A stretch of DNA of 64,000 bases from Desarmillaria ectypa (lineage: Eukaryota > Basidiomycota > Agaricomycetes > Agaricales > Physalacriaceae): assembly GCA_030407005.1 (NCBI GenBank), contig JAUDYN010000011.1, positions 1,044,501 to 1,108,500 of the forward strand. The letters are read 5' to 3'. Below are positions 36,273 through 45,813 of this stretch, in pieces. The notes beneath the pieces were generated by a model. It was not told where the DNA came from and ran no database searches. It saw nothing but the letters and a program-made list of their open reading frames with translations. The position numbers and the translations under genes were made by a program. How positions within the stretch are numbered: position 1 is the stretch's first letter; each line of letters starts with the position of its first letter.

Positions 36273-36303
36273 CCGGTATACCGGCAGGGAGTCTTGAGAC
36301 TCC
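36273..36303. repeat. two adjacent inverted repeats
   Basis: CCGGTATACCGG (36273-36284) is a perfect 12-base palindrome. Four bases later GGAGTCT-TG-AGACTCC (36288-36303) is an inverted repeat with 7-base arms. They lie upstream of the E2 gene start. Confidence 0.7.
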
Positions 36304-36405
36304 GCTTGAATTTGTTTCGACGTTCCAACTTGGTTCGTATTTCTAGATATTTACCTTGAGGTGAATTATTTCTTCAGTCTATGACAGCTTGTCGCATTTT
36401 GTGAT

Positions 36406-36471
36406 AGTAGACATCAACATGACGGGTGTAAGCACTTTCAGTGAGGGGCGGGGAGGTGCAAGTCAGAGTAG
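36406..36471 (+). pseudogene. decayed fragment of GH95 3' coding region
   Basis: Aligns with 34491-34555 of the GH95 gene, the part coding VDVNMADVGTFSEGRKVRVEV. By eye there are about 14 mismatches in 65 positions, nearly all transitions, plus one inserted base that breaks the frame. The same strand is used. No further similarity was seen on either side, so only this stretch survives or was copied. Confidence 0.65.
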
Positions 36472-37856
36472 GTGGTACTTATTGTACGGGGAGGTTTGGT
36501 CGCGTAATAAATATGTATAGACGCACGATGAAACGCAGATGAGATGGGAATAGAAACAGAGCGCACTATAGCACCAGTATAGGTGAGAATTTCCAGCCGC
36601 GTCTGGGTCTGCACGCTTCTGTTGCTCTCAGGAGAAACCCGTGGTTAAGCGAGGTCGCCGACGGTGTAGGACAAAGGCTGCCTTTCTTGGGATAGCACAA
36701 AGCGGTATAACTATGTGGCGGCATCGCCCCTGCCGTATGTTCTCGTGCGGTTGAACTTGAAAGTGAAACAGCCGAAATCTCAGATAGAAGAGATACTCCT
36801 AGGGTAATCGGCCATGAACGCGGTAAGCATAGTCAGACCTGGCCAGCAATTTGAGTAGATCCTTCAGAGTTAAGTGCTTTCCCCCCGTCGGCTAGCTGAC
36901 TATCATCTAGGACCTTCTTAGAGTGAAGCAAGCGGTGACCATTGACATAACTCGAAACGGCTCTTAGCGCTGAAATTCAGAATGTTTCTGTTTGGCTGGA
37001 AGCTATGTAAAGGCGCCTAGGAATATGGAATCATTTTCTATGCGATGATTCCCGTCGGTAGTTGTAACTTATAAATGTTCAATTCAAAACTGCGCAATCA
37101 AGCCCTCTGCTAATCAATGCACCAGATATCTTTGGTTGTTGGTACAACATAGAAAAAGGAATTTCTTGAGATTCCGTTGAACGCTGAGTGGCAGGTTGGT
37201 GAGTCTTCGAGCGATGGAAGAGAGCAGTCTAGTTTCCTACCTACAGAGATCAACCAGACGTAGAACTCGTCAAAGCCCCGTTTCACTCTCTGGCACTGCC
37301 CCAAATTGTAACCGTAACATTCCAGGGAATACGAAATGACGAGCGTCCCTATAGGCTCGACCACAACTTGACGACCACGGAGACGAAAAAGACGGCGTTT
37401 CTCCCCAATTTTTTGGGGGGAGAGTACGGCAATACCCCCGTTAACAAGGTTAATATGCTATTGGAGAATCATTTTTTTCCATAGCGGCATGGAAGGAGTT
37501 ATTCATGCTCTAGTTGTCCATGTCACTATTGTGCCGTTGAACGGAGTAACTGACTGCGGGTGCAGTTAGCACGATTGCAGGAGAAGAAAGTGAGACCGAG
37601 TAAAGTTCATCAGCAGCGGTAGAGTGAAAGTCACTGAGTATAGAGCGCCGGTCTCTTAATTAGGAAGATCGCGCCATCGCCGGTAATCATAGGCAATACG
37701 AAGAAGTTCCCATCGACGATGAGACTGAGATTGAGGTCCAGATCGTAGTCACGACTACAGTGTACTCGGGCGCGTGCACGATAACGCGTATACGCATCAG
37801 TTTCGGAATAAGTGGATATATTGCACGGCAGTTGCTCGGCGCGAGGTTTCAGCGCG

Positions 37857-37863
37857 TATAAAA
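37857..37863 (+). promoter_or_regulatory. TATA box of GH45 gene
   Basis: TATAAAA 37 bases upstream of the GH45 ATG, a normal spacing for strongly expressed secreted-enzyme genes in fungi. Confidence 0.6.
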
Positions 37864-37899
37864 GTCGACGAGGATGAGAGTCAACTTCACCATTCAACA

Positions 37900-38707
37900 A
37901 TGTTCAAACTCAGTTTTGTTCTCCTTGCTCTTGGATCCTCAGCCCTCGCTGGATACGTCCAGAATGCCTCTGGAAAGGCGTCTTTCACCCACTACTCTGG
38001 CTGCTCGTCGCCTGGTGCGTGTGGTTCTTGTTGGATCGATCGCGCCCTTCGTTGACTCACTTTTGTGCGCAGCTTGTGGAAAGACCGCGACAGGGTACAC
38101 TGCCGCGATGAACCAGCTCGCATTCGGATCCGCGTCGGGTTTAGGCGCTGGAGACGCATGCGGTAGATGTTTTGCGCTTACCGGTATGTTTCTGTGTTTC
38201 TTTGGCAGTGTGTTCATTGGTCTGATTGAGCGTGACTGGCGTAGGCTCTGCCGACCCATACAGCACCTCGTACACCGGACCTTTCAATTCGATCGTCGTG
38301 AAGGTGAGAATTCAGGACAACAGCATGTGTAATTGTTTTGTGAAACTAAGACCATTGCAGGTAACCGATCTTTGTCCTGCCGCTGGAAACGAGCAGTGGT
38401 GTGGACAGTCACAGTCGAGTTTGACAAACTCCTTCGGTATGCCATTCCAGTGAGTTGTTTGTCAAAGTTCGCTAGGCTTCGCTTTACCGTTCGTCCCCGC
38501 AGCTTCGATATTTGCGAAGACACTGGAGGAGCGTCCAAGTTCTTCCCTTCGGGCCATGGCGCACTGACTGGATCGTTCCAAGAGGTCGACTGCTCGAAGT
38601 GGACGGGTTCTGACGGCAATCAATTATGGAATGGAGCTTGCTTGGACGGAGAGAAAGCAGGCTTCTGGCCATCTACGGGCTGCGGCAACAAGGGTACTGC
38701 TCCGTGA
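37900..38707 (+). CDS. GH45 endo-beta-1,4-glucanase, subfamily C (Cel45A-like)
   Basis: Signal peptide MFKLSFVLLALGSSALA, then a mature protein of about 180 residues made of one expansin-like double-psi barrel with no CBM. Motifs: ASFTHYSGCSSPACGKTATG, then GSASGLGAGDACGRCFALTG, then IVVKVTDLCPAAGNEQWCGQ, then FHFDICEDTGGASKFFPSGH and LWNGACLDGE. It matches Phanerochaete chrysosporium Cel45A, where the Asp of HFDI is the catalytic acid and an Asn takes the place of the usual base Asp. Five exons: introns near 38012-38070, 38184-38247, 38304-38360 and 38452-38502. Ends CGNKGTAP with TGA at 38705-38707. Secreted, attacks amorphous cellulose and glucans. Confidence 0.95.
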
Positions 38708-39229
38708 GGAGGTATTGAAACAGCTGCTGATCGATAGCCGCGTATTTAACTTCATGTCCCGGTGATATGCTTTGACAATATTTTTGAATCTTTCTCACAA
38801 CATCAAACGTGCACCTTGTAGTCTGAACGAGCCCATAATTCTACGGGCCACTCCAGAGCACTGGTAACATACTTTTGGGTTCTTTGAGTGCGTAAGATCA
38901 TTCTGGGCGGCCCAGACAAACAAGAAGGTTCATGAGTGATTCAGTCTTGAATGTCGAAGCACTAGAAGTGAGATGCCTAAACCGAGAGCTTCAACGAGAA
39001 AATAGGAGTGGTGGTGGGTCGAACGTACTCTGCTTTGTGTCAAAAATAAACTGGTAGTATGTTGGTGAGTTATCAGTAAGAACGGCATACAGAGCTGAAT
39101 AACGGCCAGTTTGAGGGACAGCAGGTATGGTCGAGCGCAAACTTGACAGTATTATAAGCGTCGGTGTATAATAAGATACAGTAAAACCTCCCACGAAACT
39201 CCATCAGACCATAGATATAGCGTAGGATG
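38708..39229. other. convergent 3' region, nothing recognised
   Basis: Spacer between the 3' ends of GH45 (plus) and the SNARE gene (minus). No element recognised. Confidence 0.5.
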
Positions 39230-40008
39230 CTATGTCTTGAAGATGACAATCAACACCAACAGCACAAGTATGAGTATCCCGATTGTCACCGTTGAGCCTA
39301 GGAAGTCAGTCAGATCAAGAAGAGAATGAATTGGGATAGAAGCTCGCCATTTCCTTTCACGCCTTTAGATACCCTCTCTAAACTCCTCCTCGCAGTGCTC
39401 AGCCTCGAATGTGTTATATCGAGGTCCTCATCAAGTCCGTCAAGGAGCTCAGTATGGGTATTCAATTCCGAGTTTATCTGCAAAGAAACATCCCTCTGCC
39501 TGTTTATTGAATATGATAATGCATCTAGGTGGTTATCTTGGTCTAATTGACCGAATATGGGATCAATAACGACTGAATAACTCAAACGATGAGGACAAAC
39601 CATCCATCAGCTGCCGTTGTTCCTGCAACAGGATTCCAGCCTCTAAATCTGGGTCTGGGTCATCCGTATACGGTGTGTAGACTTGTTCTTGTGACTTGCG
39701 TGGTGTTGGCGGTGGTGGCAGTTCTCTTTCATCTTCGAGACTACGGACATGATGAGTTCACACGACATAAAGGACACTAATGATACTCACGTCTGACCAC
39801 CAACCATCCCCCTCATTCGTTCGTACTGCTGTCTTAGACCATTGACTTCAGTGCCGCTACCCAACTCGAGTATCCCATCCCGCAGGACTTGCATATTCCC
39901 TTGGATGCGCTCATCGTGTGTTGCAGCAGCGTGGGGAAAGCGCTGACGTTCAAGGATAAGTGAGAGGGTCTGTGTAGAGAGGGAGGTTAGTTTGTTTATT
40001 GATGACAT
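39230..40008 (-). CDS. Qc-SNARE, syntaxin-8-like (Syn8/Tlg1 type)
   Basis: A tail-anchored SNARE of about 210 residues. Start MSSINKLTSLSTQTLSLILE at 40008; an N-terminal helical region reads ATHDERIQGNMQVLRDGILE. After an acidic exon ending LLQEQRQLMDG/D, the SNARE motif runs DQDNHLDALSYSINRQRDVS to DEDLDITHSRLSTARRSLER. It is followed by a C-terminal membrane anchor TVTIGILILVLLVLIVIF and KT-stop (TAG at 39230-39232). Such SNAREs act in late endosome and vacuole fusion. The last intron appears to use a GC donor (AATG|gcgagc ... ctag|GC). It is divergent from the NIS synthetase; 242 bases separate the two starts. Confidence 0.85.
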
Positions 40009-40250
40009 CCGTGGGCGAAAACAGGAAGAGGGACGGGAAAAAAGGGACGGGATGGTAGTGGCCGGTCGTTGGCAGTGGGAGTGACGTCACGTGCTGTTCT
40101 CAGACTTGACCGGCACCGCCAACGACGACGACAATGTACGGCAAGGAACCACTACGCCAAGATGGGAATACTCATGTGGACGGGAACAGTTACCGGCAAG
40201 TATAGGATAAAAACAAGTCAACTGCGAGTATCATCGATTCCATCGATAAC
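40009..40250. promoter_or_regulatory. shared divergent promoter, SNARE and NIS synthetase
   Basis: Only 242 bases separate the two start codons. It contains cacgtgct-type and gtgacgtcacgtg sequence near 40080-40092, where TGACGTCA is a palindromic CRE/bZIP-type site overlapping CACGTG. Functional meaning is inferred only from motif shape. Confidence 0.4.
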
Positions 40251-41967
40251 ATGACCCTTCCCCGGCTGGCAAGTGCACTCGTTACCGAGTCGCTCGTTGC
40301 TGCGACTTACAGCGATATCAATGGTAGGAAGACAGCGACATTATCTCTCAACGGGACCGACCTTGCCAAAATTCCATTAATAGGCAAGCCAATCTTATCT
40401 GGAATCGATATCAAGCTGCTCGACCCGCTCGACATTGATCCATCTTATACTGATACCGACCTGGTCAGTGTATGGACGCAATTCTCGTCATTATCCGGAC
40501 TGTCAGAGGAGTCAAGCGCTTCCATTTTGTCAGAGTTGGTGAGCGCGTCGGAATGGTTTGCACGGGACACCAAAGATGGTAGAGCTTTCCCGACGCTCTC
40601 GTCGCCAGCGATTGCGTGGGAGCAGTCAGTGATGGGCGGGCACCCGACGCATCCGATGCACAAGACGCGTGCGCCCCTCCCGCCCCTCCGCCTCGATCCG
40701 TCGTACAACCTTCTCCACTCCCGCCTGAGGCTGATCCACGTTCCTCCCACATCGGTCCTTATAACTGGGCCATATCATGACCTTATCGTTCCTTTTATTT
40801 CCCGCTTCCCGGCACATACAATTCCAGATGGGCACATTCCTGTCCCCGTGCATGAGCTTCAGATAGCACATATAGCCTCCAACTTTCCCGAAGCAGTCAT
40901 ACACCCGCCAGCTGTTTCCTACCCCGTCGAGGCACAACAGTCTCTACGGTCAATTATCGTTCCAGGTCTCGATAATGGACTTCATTTGAAGCTACCGCTG
41001 GGTATCAAATTGACGAGCGCTGTACGGACCATTTCACCAGCATCAGCGTATCTCGGACCGCGTTTTTCTGCCCAGATAATTCCCAAACTTACATATGATC
41101 GAACTATTCTAACCGTCGCAGAGGAGCCTGTATCGCTCATTGGCACACATCCTGACCCTCTCATTGCTCGACATCTTGCGTGTCTCATCCGACAAGACCA
41201 TACCGCCAACTCGGAAACCATCGACATCGTTTGCACTGCCCTCGTTGATATTTCCTCTCCACAAGCCATTTTCGGCCTTTCTACGAAGGAATCACGCATC
41301 GCCTGGCTCTCCACTTACATTGATATCCTCCTTCGCGCTTTTCTCCCGCCCCTGCTCATCAACGGTGTGGCATTCGAATGTCATCCCCAGAACGTCGTCG
41401 CCCGTTTCTCATCCGAAGCCCCTCACAAACTCGTCGCGTTCATCGTCCGCGATTTCGGTGGATTGAAGATACATCCTGCCACTCTTCTGGCTTCCATCCC
41501 AGAAGCAGACCTGTCTTTCGTTTATCCCACCCATTCCATCTTAGCCGAGACGATAGTTGCGGTATGGACGCGGATGTATCATACTGTCGTGCACAATCAT
41601 CTCCAGCAGCTCATACGTGTCATGGGTCTTCATACAGGTGGCGAGGGATACGAGCTGCTCCGCATACATCTTGCAAAGTTTGTTCCTTTGACGCATCCGT
41701 GGTTTACCCATCCGTATGTGGAGGGAAAGTGTTTCATGCGTATGCGTATGCAGGGCATGGACCGATGGGTGAGCCATCCAGGTTTATGACAATTCTCTTT
41801 TGCTAATACGTCTGTAGCATTTACATGGGCCATTCCCGAACCTTGTACTCTTCCGAGGAGAAGAGCTGGGTATAGTCATGGAGAAAGGAGATGGACAATC
41901 TGCCGAGAAAGCCGACGAACAACTTCCATCCCTTGGGCTATCTTCTAGTTGGGTCAAAGTAGCATGA
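40251..41967 (+). CDS. IucA/IucC-family NRPS-independent siderophore (NIS) synthetase
   Basis: About 555 residues in two exons (intron 41769-41817). The NIS synthetase signatures are all visible: GGHPTHPMHKTRAPLPPLRL (40636-40695), LHLKLPLGIKLTSAVRTISP (40981-41040) with the ATP-binding K and TS..R pattern, GPRFSAQI near 41060, the active-site motif ECHPQNVVARF (41377-41409) and VRDFGGLKIHP (41445-41477). The C-terminal exon (HLHGPFPNLVLFRGEELG) matches the end of the thumb-palm domain. These enzymes adenylate citrate or a related carboxylate and couple it to an amine or alcohol. In fungi the known example is the Mucorales rhizoferrin synthetase. No catalytic motif is broken. Neighbours are housekeeping genes; no transporter or amine-supplying gene is adjacent. 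Substrates cannot be predicted from sequence alone. Confidence 0.9.
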
Positions 41968-42142
41968 ACTTCCTTGGATACACCCTCGTACCTTTTATCT
42001 TTAAATGTCGTTTATTTTATGAATTTAGAATTGTTATATCCAGGTCAAAGGGGCTCGTTACTCGTCATTGAACGCCAAGGGAAATGACAAGGATCGTGCA
42101 TTATTTGTACGTATTTATTTCTGAAGCCAACGTCGTCCCGGG

Positions 42143-42162
42143 ACCGAAACCGAAACCGAAAC
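42143..42162 (+). repeat. short ACCGAA tandem repeat in WASP 5' leader
   Basis: Three and a half copies of ACCGAA about 70-85 bases before the WASP start codon. Probably part of the untranslated leader. Confidence 0.6.
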
Positions 42163-42228
42163 CTTCGAAATCTTTCTCGGAGTTTCTCTTTTCGTCAGTC
42201 ACGTCCTCTGCCACCACCTTCGTCCACC

Positions 42229-43782
42229 ATGCCGTCTCAGTCTACGCTGAGCAAGGAAGAGAAGGATAAAGTGAAATCGGCTATTCCAGCCCCCTCAAAC
42301 AAGATTTTCTATGCTACGTTCGCCCGAGTCTACTACGCTTACCCGCAGCCGAACGAATGGTCGTATTCTGGTCTTCAAGGCGCTCTCGCGCTTACCAAGA
42401 ACAACTCAAATGGCGCACTCTCATTTAGACTTGTAGATTTGAGTGGTACAAGAGGCGTTATATGGGAACACGAATTCTACGATGGTCTGGATTACTTTGC
42501 CGACAGAGCGTTCTTCCATTCTTTCCCTGGCGACGTAAGGGCTTCTTCTCATTTGGATTAACATTATACTTACCGTATTTTATTCTCTAGGACTCGATGA
42601 TAGGATTCGTGTTCTCCAACGAATCGGAGGCCAAAGATTTCTGGAAGAAAGTGCTCAAAAAGAAGGACGAGAAGCGCAGTATGTGGTTATCGCGCGTTTC
42701 CAATGCGATAGCTGTTGACTGCTCTTCCCTAGCGCCCAAGCCTGAAACGGAGAAGAAGAAGAAGGGAAACAAAGGGAGCAAGATAGACAAGTCCATGATT
42801 TCAGGACCAACATCAGGATCGTTTGTCCACGTCGCGCATATGGGCTATGATTCAGAGTCCGGCTTCACTTCAAAGGGAGTCGACCCATCATGGACAGCAT
42901 TCCTTGGACAACTCGAGACTTCGGGTATCGACAAGGAAATGATAGCAAAGGAGATGGACTTCATCAAAGACTTTGTACGTTCACACCCTCAACCGCAGCC
43001 AGCAGCTGCAAAGGAGCCTAAGAAACCACCACCTCCACCACCTTCACGGAAAGCTCACGGGCAAAACGACAGTATCAGTGCACCGCCGCCACCGCCGCCA
43101 TTACGACGCCCTCAACCGCCTCCAGTGGCTTCCCCTTCGCGTCCGCCACAGCCCCCGGTCCGCCCACCACCCGCTGCTGCCTATCCGTCACCGACACCTC
43201 CCATGCGCCTGCCAAACCGAGGCAACCCAGGACCGCCTCCACCACCGGCCCGGCCAACGAGCACAGCACCCGTCGCTCCTCCTCCTCCGGCCCGTCCCTC
43301 ACCTCCTCCAGCACCGCTGCCGCCGACAGAAGATGCTCCTGTTTCTTCTCCCCCTCCCCCCCCCTCCTCCTCCACCACCACCGCCACCACCGCCTACAGG
43401 AGGTGCGCCTCCGCCTCCACCTCCACCGCCTCCTCCTGCAGCTGGAGGTCCTCCACCTCCCCCACCTCCCCCAGTTGTTGGCGGCGACGGAGCAATCGCA
43501 GGGATACCTCCTCCGCAACCTGGACGTGGAAATCTTCTTGCTTCGATTCAAGGAAAGGGTATTCACTCCCTTCGGAAGACAGATCCCAGTTCTTCACCGC
43601 CGTCTGGTTCGTCTCGGGGAGAACAAGTTGCTACCAGTGTGGCTGTGGGCGCTGCTGCTGGGGCTGGGGCTGCTGCTGGAGGTGATTTGACGTCTGCATT
43701 GGCTGAAGCACTACTAGCCAGAAACAAGAATATGGGAGAAAGCGACGACGACAACGACGACGACGATGATGATTGGGACTAA
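42229..43782 (+). CDS. LAS17: WASP/Las17 homologue, reading frame broken by one base in a C-run
   Basis: An activator of the Arp2/3 complex in cortical actin patches and endocytosis. The N-terminal WH1 domain starts MPSQSTLSKEEKDKVKSAIP and contains YSGLQGALALTKNNSNGALS and IWEHEFYDGLDYF. It is joined across one intron (42534-42592). A CRIB-like segment (GPTSGSFVHVAHMGYDSESG) comes next, then a long polyproline region, a WH2 motif (GRGNLLASIQGKGIHSLRKT, 43531-43590) and the acidic end (ESDDDNDDDDDDWD). The WH1 to polyproline part is in one frame and the polyproline to acidic part is in another. They meet at a run of nine C at 43356-43364; with one base fewer the frames would join. Either a sequencing or assembly error, or a true frameshift. 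Confidence 0.88.
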
Positions 43783-44101
43783 TGCTCATACTTGTTAAGT
43801 TATTGTTCTGTACTGGATAGTTGTTCGGTAGACGATACATCCCGCTAAGTGCCCTTACTTTAATTAGCACGCTACATATAAGGAATACAGCAGCTATCAC
43901 CTAATACTGAAATGATGGAGGTTAGTCGCTGTTTATCTAAATCTTGCTGTTTCCTAGGTACCATAAGAATGCATTCGACAGTGTTCCTTTCACATATCAG
44001 GAACAGGGATTAACGCACTTCTCCTTGGGGACTCTACCTAAAATTAACTTCTGTGCACAATGTCACCGATAAATTGGGATGCGTATTATTGAACCCGTCT
44101 A
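43783..44101. other. convergent 3' region; start of tandem duplication
   Basis: Spacer between WASP (plus) and FAD monooxygenase copy 1 (minus). From about 44040 it resembles 47130-47193, so the duplicated unit begins just before the gene end. Confidence 0.5.
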
Positions 44102-45813
44102 TCAACCGCGCGCTTTCCACCAGTCATCCACTATCGCATCGACATCATATTCGTACTGAGCAACATTGTCTTGGCCCACGCTGCTACGCTTTCCAGCCAT
44201 AGTGACCTTCAACGCTTCATCCCTCGCACGCTGTTCAGGTCCATCAGGGAGATGAGAAGTACCCTTATCCTTCCAGCAACCATCAGCTGTGGCCATTGCA
44301 CGAGGAGATCGGAGGGATTGATACGCTTCCAAGAGAGTCGGTATTTGATCCTTGCTCGTGAGGCGGACGAAGAGGTTGCCGAGGACTGCAGCGTCTTCGA
44401 TCTAGAAAGAAGGTCATTAAAAGGGTATGAGCGGAAAGGATGGGGAACACGTACGGCCATAGATGCTGCTTGGGCTCGGTATGGCTGTCGGGAGAAAAAA
44501 ATAATGACAATGGTTTGAAGGACTCGGGAGACATCACCTACCAGCATAGGATGACAGGCATCTCCGATAAGAGCAATACGCCCGTTCTCGTGTATCCAGG
44601 ACCTGAGTGGGGATTTGAGAACTTTGAGTGATCCTACGATACCGGATGGTATGAGATCTAGCAATTTGCGAACCCTTGATTTATGGTCAGCATTTTTTTC
44701 AGGAAAATCATTGAGATTTACCGGGGATCCCAGCCAGAAAACTCTTTCTTCATCTTTTCGATATCCCCTTGTCGAGTCCATGGAACGGCGACATCCTCCG
44801 TATCATCTGGATGTAAGAAAGCAACGTTGCATTCATTCATGCCCTAAACATTGCGTGTTGTCAATGGCTTTCCTCTCTCGAAAACATCGCAAAGCGTACA
44901 ATGGAATACACGACAACATGGCGGCCGGGTCCTAGCCAGGCATTGAGTTGTGGCTTCTCAACGAAAGGACGAAGGTCTGGGTCGAGCATCATCTTCTCGA
45001 CGTCGACTACAGACCGGAAAGCTGCATCTCCGCTTCGTATAGTAGGGGTAGGCGAGCCTACTACGATGTTTCGTGTTAGACTATTAACGCCGTCAGCACC
45101 GATGATCATGTCCGCTTCGATGACTTCGCCTGTGTTTAAGGTAACGGCAGTTGTGTCGGGGTTGATAGATGTGACTTTGGTATTGAAGCGAATGGTCGTG
45201 AGGGGGGCAGTAGCATCATGAAGAATGTTGACAAGGTCTCGCCTCTTGATTCATCACAAGTAAGTTATGTGGAATACCACGAAGCGGAGGCTATATACTC
45301 ACATGCATATCATAGCACGGGCTGCCGAACTCTGAATAAGGAAAGTAAGCTAGCAGCTCGCCGTTGTCATCTGTGAGAGAAATCAAGTTATAAAGAATAG
45401 GCTCGACTGGGAGAGACATACAACGAAGCGTGGATGCATGCACAGGTAACACTGCAGCCTTGTCCAGGAATGGTTTGAGACCCCATCGAATGAGAAGGCG
45501 CGATGTATCTGGACGATGGATAAGTGGGTATCACACTAAGGTCAGATGCTCACTTGGTCCAACTTGGATTCCTGCACCAATCTCTTGAAGATCGGCTCTA
45601 CCTTCTATAATCGTAATAGTATGGCCAGCCTTAGCCAAACAGAATGCAGCACAAAGACCAGAAATTCCAGCTCCGATAACGATGATGTTCAACTGGCATG
45701 GGGCGGTTGCTCCACTGTAGAGTGTAGGTTCCTAAAAGATGACAATTTCAGTCAACAAATTGATGCGCATCCGAGGAAAATGTAGCACAGACAGCGACTA
45801 ACGAGTCAGACAT
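44102..45813 (-). CDS. FAD-dependent monooxygenase, salicylate-hydroxylase type, copy 1
   Basis: A group A flavoprotein hydroxylase. FAD motifs: IIVIGAGISGLCAAFCLAKA (dinucleotide fold, near 45630-45690), ADMIIGADGVNSLTRNIV (DG motif, near 45075-45120) and GRIALIGDACHPMLPYRAQ (GD motif near 44540-44590, across an intron). Then AAVLGNLFVRL and the C-terminal end VDAIVDDWWKARG with TGA at 44102-44104. Introns include 44461-44516 and the adjacent ones at 44406-44453 and 44686-44733. The first exon is tiny (MSDS...) and its junction is uncertain: the frame-keeping donor is not a strong one. These enzymes hydroxylate small aromatics with NAD(P)H and O2. A near-identical copy of equal length lies 3092 bases downstream. 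Confidence 0.9.

Larger units (their letters stand above)
36145..37899. other. gene-poor 1.75 kb with GH95 relic and inverted repeats
   Basis: No gene supported. Contains two adjacent palindromic elements (36273-36303), a decayed copy of part of the GH95 3' coding end (36406-36471), a C/G-tract hairpin (ctcccc...ggggag near 37400-37422) and the GH45 promoter. A minus-strand open frame at 37110-37364 resembles nothing known. Confidence 0.5.

Noticed and set aside
37110..37364. Minus-strand 84-residue frame as a gene
   Set aside because: No recognisable motif, no promoter or splice support, in a gene-poor relic region.
43075..43597. Minus-strand Arg/Trp-rich and Gly/Glu-rich frames
   Set aside because: Complement of the WASP proline-coding tract.
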